Positions 1 through 7,301 are shown, counted from the stretch's first letter. The stretch is DNA of 33,493 nt from an uncultured Bacteroidales bacterium (GCA_937877465.1 CALFIT010000299.1:1-33493), one strand, 5' to 3'. Notes: generated from the letters alone by a model not told the origin. Numbers and translations are program-made.

Positions 1-1495
1 CCTCGCCGTAGAATGTTTCTCCTGTAGAAGGGGTGGCAAATGCCGCATAGTGATATGTAGAACCATAGTCAAGCCCTGTCAGGTTGGCGGACATCGCCTG
101 CTGCCCACTTGCCTCCACCGTAGCGGCATCGTCAGGCACAGAGGTTGCCCTTGTCTGAGCGTGTCCGCCTGTACGTGTCCTCCAGTATTTGAAGCCCCTC
201 ACCACCACGTCATCCGTGCCGCTCAGAGCATATCCTCTCACCAGAGCCGTGTTACCTTGAACGGTCACTTTCGAATAGGTGTGTACCGTCGGCTCAAAGT
301 AAGAAGTGTTCGTTGGGTCAAGTCCTATCCAATCACCATAATGGTAGGTGCCATCGTCCGACAAGTAGTAAGGTCTGTACTTCCAAAGTTTGTCCGTGTT
401 CAGGTCTCGGATGTATCCCTCGATGGTTCCGTCAAACAGATATGCCGTGCCTGTGTTTGAAGGGAACTCGTTTGTCCAATCTACACATCTCCACTCAAAC
501 CCCACGTTTGTTTCTTCCTCATCCAGATTCGTGGTGGCAGAAACAATGGCATTGCCTATAGACACGATTTTTGCGGCTGCCGTATTGAAACGGAGATAAT
601 CGGTATAGACAGATTTTGTCCCGGTATAAAAGGCGGTTTCTGAGCCTCCGTAATCCACCTCTATCTTGTATCTCACCTCATAACTTCTGCCAGGATTCAA
701 ACCCGACACAAAGCACTGGTTGCCGTTTACGGAACCGCTGTTCCATCCCACTGAAATACTCTCTGCCAACACCTTGGCATCTTCTTCCGTATAGGCTCCA
801 GTTGCAGAAATGGACGAAGCGGTTGAAAAGTATCCTTCTATTCGAGGGGAAAGGCTTTTGGTTGTGAACTTGCCGCTTGTCTCATAAGAAACATCGTCCA
901 ACGAGACTTTCAACGTCAAATTCTGTGTCGATTCAGGCTTCAACTTCGTGTATTTGAACTCGTTTTTATCGGTTTTCTCACCATTGTACAGATAAGTATA
1001 TCCATCATACATATTTTCAATCTTCACCATTGCCGTTGTCTGTGTAGTTTGAGCCACATTCAGCGATGGTGGCAGAATCTCCTTGTTCGTGCTTTTGTCG
1101 TATGGAGTATAGCCATTCGTATTCCAACAGGTCAGCAACGTTTTCGAACCTTTCTTCACATAGAGTTTACAATCAGAGGCAAAAGCATTACGTTCTATTG
1201 AGACGAGGTTGTCGGGTAAAACTACTGATGCCAAGCCCGTACAATTTTGGAACACTCCGCTATTGAGACTTGTCAACTTGGAGGGAAGAGCCACGGATGT
1301 CAAACTACTACAATTTGAAAAAGTCAGTTCCTCGGTGAGCGAGGTGTTGTCCTGGTCAATGGACTTGAACCAATGACTTCCGTCAATATAGATGTCGGGG
1401 ATGCTCCTTTCGGACTGTTGTTCTTGCTGCACCCATTGGTCGTTGACTTCGTTTTGCTCCTTGAAGCCGATTTTCAGTATTCCAACTTTGCTCAT
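1..1495 (-). CDS. Leucine-rich-repeat (BspA-like) and Fn3-like repeat protein, 3' end outside window
   Basis: The frame is open from an ATG at 1495 leftward to the window edge (at least 498 codons), so the C-terminus is missing. Residues of about 50-110 show the BspA/LRR_5 pattern twice (NCSSLTSVALPSKLTSL and NCTGLASVVLPDNLVSI, followed by FASDCKLYVKKG). After that come beta-rich, Fn3-like segments rich in Tyr, Thr and Gly, with phrases such as TNVGFEWR and LTGLDYGSTYHYAAF that are typical of Bacteroidales surface proteins. The N-terminus (MSKVGILKIGFKEQNEV) is polar and has no signal peptide or lipobox. An in-frame TGA lies two codons upstream, so no upstream extension is possible. It is the last visible gene of the leftward element operon. 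Family knowledge suggests adhesion or ligand binding. Without a signal it could instead be a phage-type fibre or a 5'-truncated surface gene. The fold is fairly sure; the role is not. Confidence 0.8.
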   Translation of the reverse strand, partial: MSKVGILKIGFKEQNEVNDQWVQQEQQSERSIPDIYIDGSHWFKSIDQDNTSLTEELTFSNCSSLTSVALPSKLTSLNSGVFQNCTGLASVVLPDNLVSIERNAFASDCKLYVKKGSKTLLTCWNTNGYTPYDKSTNKEILPPSLNVAQTTQTTAMVKIENMYDGYTYLYNGEKTDKNEFKYTKLKPESTQNLTLKVSLDDVSYETSGKFTTKSLSPRIEGYFSTASSISATGAYTEEDAKVLAESISVGWNSGSVNGNQCFVSGLNPGRSYEVRYKIEVDYGGSETAFYTGTKSVYTDYLRFNTAAAKIVSIGNAIVSATTNLDEEETNVGFEWRCVDWTNEFPSNTGTAYLFDGTIEGYIRDLNTDKLWKYRPYYLSDDGTYHYGDWIGLDPTNTSYFEPTVHTYSKVTVQGNTALVRGYALSGTDDVVVRGFKYWRTRTGGHAQTRATSVPDDAATVEASGQQAMSANLTGLDYGSTYHYAAFATPSTGETFYGE

Positions 1496-1505
1496 TTTAT
1501 ATCAA

Positions 1506-1577
1506 TTTTTCAGGGACATGAAATCGTGTGATTTTCTTTTATCTACTTGGTTTTTTTCAGGGACATGAAATCGTGTG
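1506..1577. repeat. Two 25-bp direct repeats upstream of the LRR gene
   Basis: An identical 25-bp block containing CAGGGACATGAAATCGTGTG occurs at 1506-1530 and 1553-1577, with a 47-bp period. On the minus strand each copy holds an ATG and opens a mini-frame: MSLKKTK then stop (1566-1543), and MSLKN then stop (1519-1502). The second is in the same frame as the LRR gene, which restarts two codons later. The copies fill the gap between the 181-aa gene and the LRR gene. They may be duplicated gene starts, regulatory sites or recombination seeds. Confidence 0.85.
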
Positions 1578-1586
1578 GTTTTTTGT

Positions 1587-2132
1587 TTAGTTCGATGCTG
1601 CCGACACCCTGTTTTCCTCCAGTTTTTCCAGATACCTAATCCAAGCCTTCCTTCGCGCTTCGATCATGCTTTCATCGAAGGTGATATGATAGTTGTTGAA
1701 GAAAGCAACGATACCTTTGGTTATTTGAATCCGTTTTTTATTTTCTGAGGTCTCGTTGGCCACATTCTGATATTCGACCCACCCTGCAAGGAAAGTCAGG
1801 AACTTGTCATTGAAGGTGCGTTTGAAGTAGGAGCGCACCTTTTTCAAGCCTTCCTCGGTGATGTGGTCGCGGAAAAGGGTGTCGCAATAATACACCTTAC
1901 CGCTTCGAGCCTCATACACTTTGCGTAGGTTGGGAAGAGCGATTTGGAGTTGGGCATAGCCATCGGGAATAGGTTGCGATTCCCATTCGTCAGGCTCAAG
2001 GCAAAGATAGGGCTTGATGACGGTCATTAGTTCGGAGTCGCGTTCGGGCCTAATGATGTCGCTCTGGTGCGATTCGGTGAGATATTTGTGCAGGTCTGCC
2101 TTCACGGTTATGGTTAGGATGCGGTCTTTCAT
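1587..2132 (-). CDS. Hypothetical protein of mobile element, 181 aa
   Basis: I do not recognise a family. The protein is soluble and mixed alpha/beta, opening with a beta-like MKDRILTITVKADLHKYL. It ends in a charged helix (about residues 155-178, with EARRKAWIRYLEKLEENR) that could bind nucleic acid or form a coiled coil. It has no signal peptide or membrane segment. The start at 2132 overlaps the stop of the preceding 128-codon frame by ATGA, as do most other junctions of this operon. A -7-like box (TACCTTTG on the minus strand, 2137-2144) ends four bases before the ATG. If that box is used, the transcript would be nearly leaderless. Its place just beyond the repeat array and the primase-helicase suggests a replication or accessory role, but that is inference from position only. 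Confidence 0.75.
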   Translation of the reverse strand: MKDRILTITVKADLHKYLTESHQSDIIRPERDSELMTVIKPYLCLEPDEWESQPIPDGYAQLQIALPNLRKVYEARSGKVYYCDTLFRDHITEEGLKKVRSYFKRTFNDKFLTFLAGWVEYQNVANETSENKKRIQITKGIVAFFNNYHITFDESMIEARRKAWIRYLEKLEENRVSAASN

Positions 2133-2515
2133 CGGGCAAAGGTATTAGTGATGGTTGGTATGGATGTGACTGTATTAATGTTGGTCTGGAACACACACTT
2201 TTCCGTTCTACATTTTCTACAAGCATTCGTTTTTCTACAATGCACATTATCAGCAATTTGCAAAAGCGGTTTTGTAATTAATGTGTAGAAATCGTAGAAA
2301 AAAGTAGAAAAAACCGTCAAAAACGGCGTTTTGTAGAAAAATGTAGAAGATTGTATTAATACGAAAATATGTATTATCTTACTGAAATTCAGTTTTGTAG
2401 AAAGTGTAGAAAATGTAGAAAGCATTTTCCGCTCAAAATATCGGGAAATGTTTTCAAAAAAAATCAGCGAAACCGCTGATATACAGGTATTTCTTATCTC
2501 AATGCTCTTTCTCAT
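2129..2515 (-). CDS. Possible 128-aa protein read through the TTCTACA repeat array
   Basis: The frame is open for 128 codons through an AT-rich, repeat-filled stretch. It begins with ATGA overlapping the primase stop (2512-2515) and ends with ATGA overlapping the start of the 181-aa gene (2129-2132). The product is low-complexity and rich in Phe, Ser, Thr, Ile and Lys, because TTCTACA repeats read as FST or STF. A Cys cluster (CRKCRTEKC) lies near the C-terminus. I recognise no family. The composition argues for a non-coding origin region. The precise double overlap, in an operon built almost entirely of ATGA overlaps, argues for translation or for a recently degraded gene. It is kept as a low-confidence coding call. 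Confidence 0.35.
   Translation of the reverse strand: MRKSIEIRNTCISAVSLIFFENISRYFERKMLSTFSTLSTKLNFSKIIHIFVLIQSSTFFYKTPFLTVFSTFFYDFYTLITKPLLQIADNVHCRKTNACRKCRTEKCVFQTNINTVTSIPTITNTFAR
2206..2420. repeat. Iteron-like array of TTCTACA/TGTAGAA boxes
   Basis: Three boxes read TTCTACA (2206-2212, 2215-2221, 2233-2239). Six read TGTAGAA (2284-2290, 2332-2338, 2342-2348, 2396-2402, 2405-2411, 2414-2420). Two one-base variants lie at 2293-2299 (CGTAGAA) and 2303-2309 (AGTAGAA). Neighbours are often 9 or 10 bp apart, close to one helical turn, and the two orientations face each other. The stretch is much richer in A+T than its flanks. It lies immediately 3' of a primase-helicase gene, where satellite islands such as SaPIs keep their replication origin. 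Origin function is inference. The array could also bind a regulator. Confidence 0.8.
2463..2480. repeat. Perfect hairpin beside the iteron-like array
   Basis: ATCAGCG (2463-2469) and CGCTGAT (2474-2480) form a 7-bp perfect stem with an AAAC loop. It lies 32 bp inside the 3' end of the gap after the primase-helicase gene. No T-run follows on the minus strand, so it is a poor intrinsic terminator. It may be part of an origin or protect an mRNA end. Confidence 0.6.
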
Positions 2516-5500
2516 GGCTCAAGGATTTCTGTTTCGAGGGTGATTTCATGGTTGGCCGACAACATTTCATAGTCGAAGCAAAGCGCCATGTCTATCTGTG
2601 ATAAAGGTTGCATCTGTTGGGTCATTGGGTCGTGTTTCAACTGCTCGCGGCCACCAATCATGGTCTTGAACCTAACGCTTTGCTTGATGCCGAGAAACTC
2701 TTTGGAGTTTTCGAGGTAGTATTTCAGCGATCCTTCCGGCAACGGGTTTTCGCCACAACTCTTTGCAAAGCGTTTGTAGAGTTGGAATGCCTTCCCTCGC
2801 CTGAGCAAAAGGATGGATTTGATTTTATCGAACTCAATCACGGCCTTGGTGGTCTTCAGTTGGCTCCTATACTCAATCTTGAAATCGCTGTCCATAACCA
2901 ACTGGCCTTCCTGCTGGAGATAGGCGATGACGTTCCAGAACGATGCAATCTCATTGTTCGACTTGCACTCCTTGTTTTGTCGCTTGATGCCTTCAACGCA
3001 AATGTCAAGCAGCTCCTTATAGGTGAACGGAATGTCAAGCGTGTTTTCGAGGGTGCGAAATGCGGCGGCCACCGTCGTCCAGTTGTTGATGATACGCGAC
3101 TCGCATATCTCGTTGCCGAGTTTGGTCATCACATCGGAAGCTGTGGCATTGTACATGGCCGCGAAATTCTGCTTGAAGGTTTCACGTTGGTTGAGAATCT
3201 GCAATGTCAAGTGGGTGAAACCCAACTTGCGAAGGTGGTCGAGTTCGGCAAAGGCGTTGCTCTCTGCCGTGGTGAACTCCGTCTTGTTGAAGGTCAGGTA
3301 GATGAAGCGGCTGAATAGCGCAATGTCGGCAGTGGCCATCTCCTGGCCGCTGATGATCACACCGCTATCGACACGGGTTTGCTCGCGCTTTTTATCGCGG
3401 TCCATGTTCATGCGGGTGCGCCCGGCTGAGTCCCACAGGCCTTTCAGGAACTCGCGTTTGTCGAGATCGATGTTGTTTTTGAACTCATCCAGATGGACTA
3501 TGGCGTTGGCACACTGTGCCACGGCCTCACTCAATGCCGCGATGGTGGAGTTGGAAAGGTTGGGCGGTATGTTTTGGATGATAAAGAACGACATCAGCGT
3601 GTGGCCGAGTTCCGACTTACCACTACCCTTTGGACCGAATAAGTTCAGCATCGGGAAAGCCTTCACATTGGCCGTGATGATGTCGCGGAAAAGCGTGGCG
3701 ACCAGGAACGCCAAACCGACCTTGCCGTTGTCGCCAAACACCTTCAGCATTGAGGTGGCCACTTCGTTGAGGCTGACGGTGGAATAGGCAAGATGGACAA
3801 AGCGTTTCTCGAATTGGAAAAGCGTGTCTTCCTTGTAGATGTCGGATGCACCAGGCAGATAGTAGTTGCCAAGGTCTTCGAGGCGCACGATGCCGTAATG
3901 GTCGGCCTTGTGGAAACGGCCTTGGTAGAACACGCCGTTTCCGAAAGCATAGAATCCCTGCCTTTGCCACCCTAACTGCACAATCTCCGTGGCTGTCTCG
4001 GTTTGCTCGTATAGGTATCTCTTCAACTTGATTAACTGCGGCTCGCCAGCCTCGAAGATGTAGTTGCCCAAGCCCTCGATGCGTTGCCTGAACTTGGAGA
4101 GGCTGACCAAATCTTCCTGCTTCAGCTCGATAATCTCCTTGCCGCCATGTTCGCCATGCAGGGCGTAGAGCCGTTTTGGGTTGAGAGCGTCTTTGATGTG
4201 AAACAGCGGCTCCATCGTGAAGTTGGACCACTGCACCTGGACTGCACCTTGCAGGGCAAAATAGCAGCCGCGTTCCTCGAAGAATCCGTACTTGGTGAAT
4301 AGGTCTTTGGAGAAAGCCTTTTTCTCCACCTCTTCTTTCTGCCTCTCGACCTTGGCGGCTTTGAGGGCTTTGTTCCAAACCGATGACTCCTTATAGACAT
4401 CCTTCAGCGATTTCAAGTAACCTTCCATGCGGACTTCATCGTCGCCCATGGCGATCATGCCGGCGATCTCGCGGATGATTTCGTTGGTCTCTTGTGTGTT
4501 GGGGTTGTCGGCAAAGCGATAATTGGCGTACCAAAGGATGAAATCCTCTTCCTTGGTGTCGCGGAACTTGGCCTTGGTGGTGAAATAGCTGTCGGGGTCT
4601 TCTTTCTTGGTGCGCTTGATGATTCGCGGCTTGCCGTTTTCATCGGTGGTGTCGATGGTGTCGGGGATGGGTTTGATGGTCACCACATATCCGAGTTCGA
4701 TGGCCATCTTTCCTATCTTGATAGCGGTGGCCTTGCCGGGGTTGGTTCCGTTCTCTTTGTCTATGTCGCCGTCAGGGAGGATGCACACCTGGCGTGTACC
4801 CGTTTTGGCATAGCAGGTGGACAGCAGCTTGAACTGGTCTTTACCCATGCCGCCCGTTCCGAGCGGTGCCACGGCATTGTTTACTCCGATGATCTGCATC
4901 CGCATCACGTCGGGCGCACCCTCGGCCACATACACCTTGCCCGTGGTACGGATTTCTGGGCGTGCCACATCGATGCCGAAAAGCAGCTCAGACTTCTGAT
5001 AAATTTCGGAATCGCTGCTGTTGAGGTATTTGGGGGTGTCTTCCTTTCCGCTGAGGTCGCGGCAAGTCCATCCGTTGATGAGGTTGGCGCGGCTGCGTTG
5101 CGGAATGGTGACACGCTGACGGAATTGGGCGTAGAGGCCGCCTTTGTCGTTCACGCCAACGATATGCAACTCTTTCAGCAGGTCGATGTTGAGACAGTTT
5201 GCCTTCACCCAGTCCATGAATATCGTGCTGGTGGGCGCATAGCCGATGCCCATTTCCTCCACATATTTTTGGCCCCAACGCTTCACGGCATAGGCCATCG
5301 CTTTCTCGTTCTTTTGGATTTGCTCGACAAAGAAGTCGTTGACTTGCTTGGTCAGCATGAACATGGCCTCGCGTTTCGACTCACGGGCAATTTCCTCGGG
5401 GGTGCGTTCGCGTTCCACGATTTCGATGTGTGCGCGTTTGGCCAACTTGCGGAGTGCATCGGGATAGCTCAGGTGGTCGTGCTCCATGACGAAACTCACG

Positions 5501-5700
5501 GCATCGCCACCCTTGCCGCACCCGAAGCACTTATATATCTGTCGTGCAGGATTGACCTTGAACGATGGGGTTTTCTCGTTGTGGAAGGGGCAACACCCCT
5601 TGAATCCTGCACCGTCTTTTTTGAGTGATACATATTCACCGATAAGGTCAACGATGTCGGTGGCTTCCTCTATGTGGCTGATGTCAGCTTGTGAAATCAT
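2512..5700 (-). CDS. DnaG-type primase fused to P-loop helicase-like ATPase
   Basis: This 1062-aa protein combines primer synthesis and an ATPase motor for element replication. Residues 1-100 are a CHC2 zinc finger with likely ligands Cys37, His40, Cys58 and Cys61 (CPFHNEKTPSF and YKCFGCGKGGD). A DnaG-like core follows, then a TOPRIM domain from about residue 250 with VAEGAPDV (Glu260), LPDGDID and the DnaG-like DPDSYF. After a linker of about 300 residues comes an ATPase with Walker A GPKGSGKS (about 688) and Walker B AIVHLDEF (about 732). It is much longer than chromosomal DnaG (about 600-660 aa) and is not the housekeeping primase. Such fusions are known from phages, ICEs and satellites. 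It overlaps the 54-aa gene upstream by ATGA. The iteron-like array immediately downstream suggests it acts there. The domain call is strong; the helicase activity is inferred. Confidence 0.9.
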   Translation of the reverse strand: MISQADISHIEEATDIVDLIGEYVSLKKDGAGFKGCCPFHNEKTPSFKVNPARQIYKCFGCGKGGDAVSFVMEHDHLSYPDALRKLAKRAHIEIVERERTPEEIARESKREAMFMLTKQVNDFFVEQIQKNEKAMAYAVKRWGQKYVEEMGIGYAPTSTIFMDWVKANCLNIDLLKELHIVGVNDKGGLYAQFRQRVTIPQRSRANLINGWTCRDLSGKEDTPKYLNSSDSEIYQKSELLFGIDVARPEIRTTGKVYVAEGAPDVMRMQIIGVNNAVAPLGTGGMGKDQFKLLSTCYAKTGTRQVCILPDGDIDKENGTNPGKATAIKIGKMAIELGYVVTIKPIPDTIDTTDENGKPRIIKRTKKEDPDSYFTTKAKFRDTKEEDFILWYANYRFADNPNTQETNEIIREIAGMIAMGDDEVRMEGYLKSLKDVYKESSVWNKALKAAKVERQKEEVEKKAFSKDLFTKYGFFEERGCYFALQGAVQVQWSNFTMEPLFHIKDALNPKRLYALHGEHGGKEIIELKQEDLVSLSKFRQRIEGLGNYIFEAGEPQLIKLKRYLYEQTETATEIVQLGWQRQGFYAFGNGVFYQGRFHKADHYGIVRLEDLGNYYLPGASDIYKEDTLFQFEKRFVHLAYSTVSLNEVATSMLKVFGDNGKVGLAFLVATLFRDIITANVKAFPMLNLFGPKGSGKSELGHTLMSFFIIQNIPPNLSNSTIAALSEAVAQCANAIVHLDEFKNNIDLDKREFLKGLWDSAGRTRMNMDRDKKREQTRVDSGVIISGQEMATADIALFSRFIYLTFNKTEFTTAESNAFAELDHLRKLGFTHLTLQILNQRETFKQNFAAMYNATASDVMTKLGNEICESRIINNWTTVAAAFRTLENTLDIPFTYKELLDICVEGIKRQNKECKSNNEIASFWNVIAYLQQEGQLVMDSDFKIEYRSQLKTTKAVIEFDKIKSILLLRRGKAFQLYKRFAKSCGENPLPEGSLKYYLENSKEFLGIKQSVRFKTMIGGREQLKHDPMTQQMQPLSQIDMALCFDYEMLSANHEITLETEILEP

Positions 5701-5861
5701 TGTTTTTCGATTTTATTGCGTGTTTCAATATAGCGTTCCATTTCAAGGGAAAACAGGCGGCTTTGCAACTCATAGACTTTTTGCTGCAAGGCATAAATCT
5801 GTGCTTCAGTCTCGCGCTGATAGGCGCGAAGCATTGCCCGTGTTTCTTCGCAGTATTTCAT
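5697..5861 (-). CDS. 54-aa coiled-coil protein
   Basis: A short frame fills the gap between the methyltransferase and primase genes exactly: ATGA overlap at 5858-5861 with the former and at 5697-5700 with the latter. The product begins MKYCEETRAMLRAYQRETEA and is almost entirely helical and charged, with heptad-like spacing of Leu, Tyr and Met (IYALQQKVYELQSRLFSLEM). No family is recognised. Its size and position suggest a small partner or loading factor for the primase-helicase, or a phage-type orphan peptide. The two precise overlaps are the main evidence that it is translated. Confidence 0.65.
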   Translation of the reverse strand: MKYCEETRAMLRAYQRETEAQIYALQQKVYELQSRLFSLEMERYIETRNKIEKQ

Positions 5862-6340
5862 TTATTATTGGTAGTGAATTTCATAAAGGCCACACAAAAG
5901 GTTTTGCCGCGTCGGTGACCAAACAACGGCTTTTCTTCCGTGAGTGCCAGGACCGTTTTCAACTTCAATTGGGTTTCAGCCCACTTGAATATGAGAACGC
6001 CGTAGGGTTCAAGTACCCTGAAGCATTCCTTGAAACCCTCGGACAACTCCGTTTTCCAGTCCTTATCCAATTTGCCAAACCTCTTGTAAAGGTTGGCGGT
6101 CTTGCCAGACCACACCAAGTGCGGCGGGTCGAAGACCACCATCTTGAAGCTGTTGTCGGGGAATGGCATTGCCGTGAAGTCGCCTATGGTGTTCGGATGC
6201 ACGATGCAAAGTTGGCCGTCCGACAAATAGACTTCCTCGTCGCGGATGTCCATGAACTCCACGAAGGGGTTGTCTTTGTCGAACCAGAACATCCGGCTGC
6301 CGCAACATGCGTCTAATATGGGTTTGCCATCGGTGGTCAT
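5858..6340 (-). CDS. Small class I SAM-dependent methyltransferase (probable DNA methylase)
   Basis: This 160-aa protein has a motif I-like opening (ILDACCGSRMFWFD, about residues 7-20), an acidic strand end (VEFMDIRD), and motif IV as DPPH in VVFDPPHLVW. Amino-methyltransferases on adenine or cytosine usually read DPPY or NPPY here, so His in place of the aromatic residue is unusual. Similar short methylases are common on Bacteroidales phages and conjugative elements. No target-recognition domain and no restriction gene are visible, so it is an orphan methylase, perhaps for protection or regulation. I chose the ATG at 6340. A TTG at 6349 would overlap the upstream stop as TTGA, matching the overlaps elsewhere in this operon, and is a real alternative. 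The stop overlaps the 54-aa gene. Confidence 0.8.
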   Translation of the reverse strand: MTTDGKPILDACCGSRMFWFDKDNPFVEFMDIRDEEVYLSDGQLCIVHPNTIGDFTAMPFPDNSFKMVVFDPPHLVWSGKTANLYKRFGKLDKDWKTELSEGFKECFRVLEPYGVLIFKWAETQLKLKTVLALTEEKPLFGHRRGKTFCVAFMKFTTNNK

Positions 6341-6345
6341 GATTG

Positions 6346-6615
6346 TCAATGTTTGGCGTTGCCTCCTGGCATATCGTGAATTGAATAGTACCCATGCCGT
6401 CCGTCGTGGCGGTCTTCGGCTCGGCAGTGGGCTTGTGCACATTCGGGCGTTTCGCCCAGCACACTGTCCCACAGCAGGCAATGTCGGCAAGTGTCTTTCC
6501 ATGTGCTGCCTTTCGTGGGGAAGAATGTCAGCAGACCCCACCGTTCGGAGATGAAGTGCATCTGCGTGTCTGATTCGCCCATGAGGGCAAGTTGTTCGCG
6601 TTGTGGCATGGTCAT
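6346..6615 (-). CDS. 89-aa Cys/His-rich hypothetical protein
   Basis: No family is recognised with certainty. The second half holds a likely zinc-binding set: CRHC, then a Cys in TPEC, then AHC and His residues in EDRHDGRHGYYS. Family-like proteins of this kind occur in phage and ICE gene clusters. The start at 6615 overlaps the stop of the 55-aa gene by ATGA, and the stop lies five bases before the methyltransferase ATG. A second in-frame ATG lies two codons later. It is probably a soluble accessory protein of the element; its function is unknown. Confidence 0.65.
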   Translation of the reverse strand: MTMPQREQLALMGESDTQMHFISERWGLLTFFPTKGSTWKDTCRHCLLWDSVLGETPECAQAHCRAEDRHDGRHGYYSIHDMPGGNAKH

Positions 6616-6779
6616 TCATCCTCCTTTCGTTTTGCTATCCATTCCTCGCAGGCTTCGAGGCCCGCCTTGCCCTTGCCGCCCACGAATACGGGGCAGGGGA
6701 CGGTGCTGTCTTTCCTTTCCACGCGGAAAAAGTCGTCTTTTTCGTTGCAGACGATGCGGTATTGCTGTTGCTTGGTCAT
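6612..6779 (-). CDS. 55-aa hypothetical protein of element operon
   Basis: The start MTKQQQYRIVCNEKDDFFRV at 6779 was chosen because it overlaps the upstream stop by ATGA; the same frame extends further upstream but would run into the preceding gene. The protein looks like a small beta-alpha fold (YRIVCNEKDDFFRVER, then a C-terminal helix with ACEEWIAKRKEDE). It has no signal peptide or membrane segment. It overlaps the 89-aa gene by ATGA. Function unknown. Confidence 0.6.
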   Translation of the reverse strand: MTKQQQYRIVCNEKDDFFRVERKDSTVPCPVFVGGKGKAGLEACEEWIAKRKEDE

Positions 6780-7030
6780 GGCTCTGGATCTAAAGGTTTG
6801 AGTAATCCGGCTGCTTCGAGCCGTCCGTTGAGCCATTCAGGGACGTTTTCGTCCAATTCGAAGTGCTGCTGGTAGACATTGCCCCTCAATGCGCCGGGCG
6901 CGTCTTTGTACCATCCGAAGTCGAAGCCGCCTTTCTCCAAGCTCATGCTGTAGCCCAAGGCGCGTACTGCTGTGGCAATGGTGGCGAGGCTGCTTTTTTG
7001 TGAGAGGCGGTATTTGAAGGCGTAACTCAT
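6776..7030 (-). CDS. 84-aa hypothetical protein of element operon
   Basis: The chosen start is MSYAFKYRLSQKSSL at 7030, overlapping the stop of the HTH gene by ATGA. A longer in-frame reading would cover most of the HTH gene with an Arg/Gln-rich sequence typical of an out-of-frame shadow. The protein has a possible helical N-terminus (LATIATAVRALGYSM) and ends in LLKPLDPEP. No family is recognised. It lies second in the leftward operon, directly after the regulator, where phage-like elements often carry small early proteins. Confidence 0.6.
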   Translation of the reverse strand: MSYAFKYRLSQKSSLATIATAVRALGYSMSLEKGGFDFGWYKDAPGALRGNVYQQHFELDENVPEWLNGRLEAAGLLKPLDPEP

Positions 7031-7242
7031 TCCTCGCCTCCTTCCTCGCCGAACACCGCCCTGCCGAACATTTCGAGGGCGATGCGGTCGATGATGGGTT
7101 TGAACTTCTCTTGGATGGGCTTGCCGTTCTCCCAGTTGTTGAACGACTGCCTGGTCACGTTGCACTCCTCCATCACGCGCAGCTTGAACGTGTCGTAGGG
7201 CGAAGGGCTGTCGGGCTTGATTGTCTTGATGAACTCTTCCAT
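7027..7242 (-). CDS. Small HTH DNA-binding protein (Cro/excisionase-like), 71 aa
   Basis: The product carries a helix-turn-helix-like stretch (VMEECNVTRQSFNNWENGKP, about residues 24-43), typical of XRE/Cro or AlpA-like small regulators, followed by an acidic tail. I chose the ATG at 7242. A further ATG at 7296 would lie above the likely transcription start, since the -7 box is at 7294-7301 and the start should fall near 7285-7290. It is the first gene of the leftward operon and divergent from the XRE gene at 7375. That layout suggests it acts as a Cro-type switch partner or directionality factor. The fold is likely; the exact role is inferred. Confidence 0.7.
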   Translation of the reverse strand: MEEFIKTIKPDSPSPYDTFKLRVMEECNVTRQSFNNWENGKPIQEKFKPIIDRIALEMFGRAVFGEEGGEE

Positions 7243-7274
7243 TTCGTTGCTGTTTTTGATGTTTTGTTTATCTT

Positions 7275-7301
7275 TGTCAAAAGTTTGACACGGCAAAAGT
7301 A
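7275..7301 (-). promoter_or_regulatory. Leftward operon promoter with overlapping operator-like palindrome
   Basis: TACTTTTG on the minus strand (7294-7301) matches the Bacteroidota -7 box TAnnTTTG. Immediately downstream, where transcription should start, lies the perfect palindrome TGTCAAA-AG-TTTGACA (7275-7290). A dimeric repressor bound there would block initiation. The likely ligand is one of the two adjacent HTH proteins. Confidence 0.6.

Noticed and set aside
50..1266. Several plus-strand frames of 66-136 codons at the left edge
   Set aside because: All are antisense to the LRR gene, whose repeat pattern and unbroken 498-codon frame are convincing.
4492..5628. 378-codon plus-strand frame opposite the primase gene
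   Set aside because: Antisense shadow of the primase-ATPase, whose zinc-finger and TOPRIM motifs are clear.
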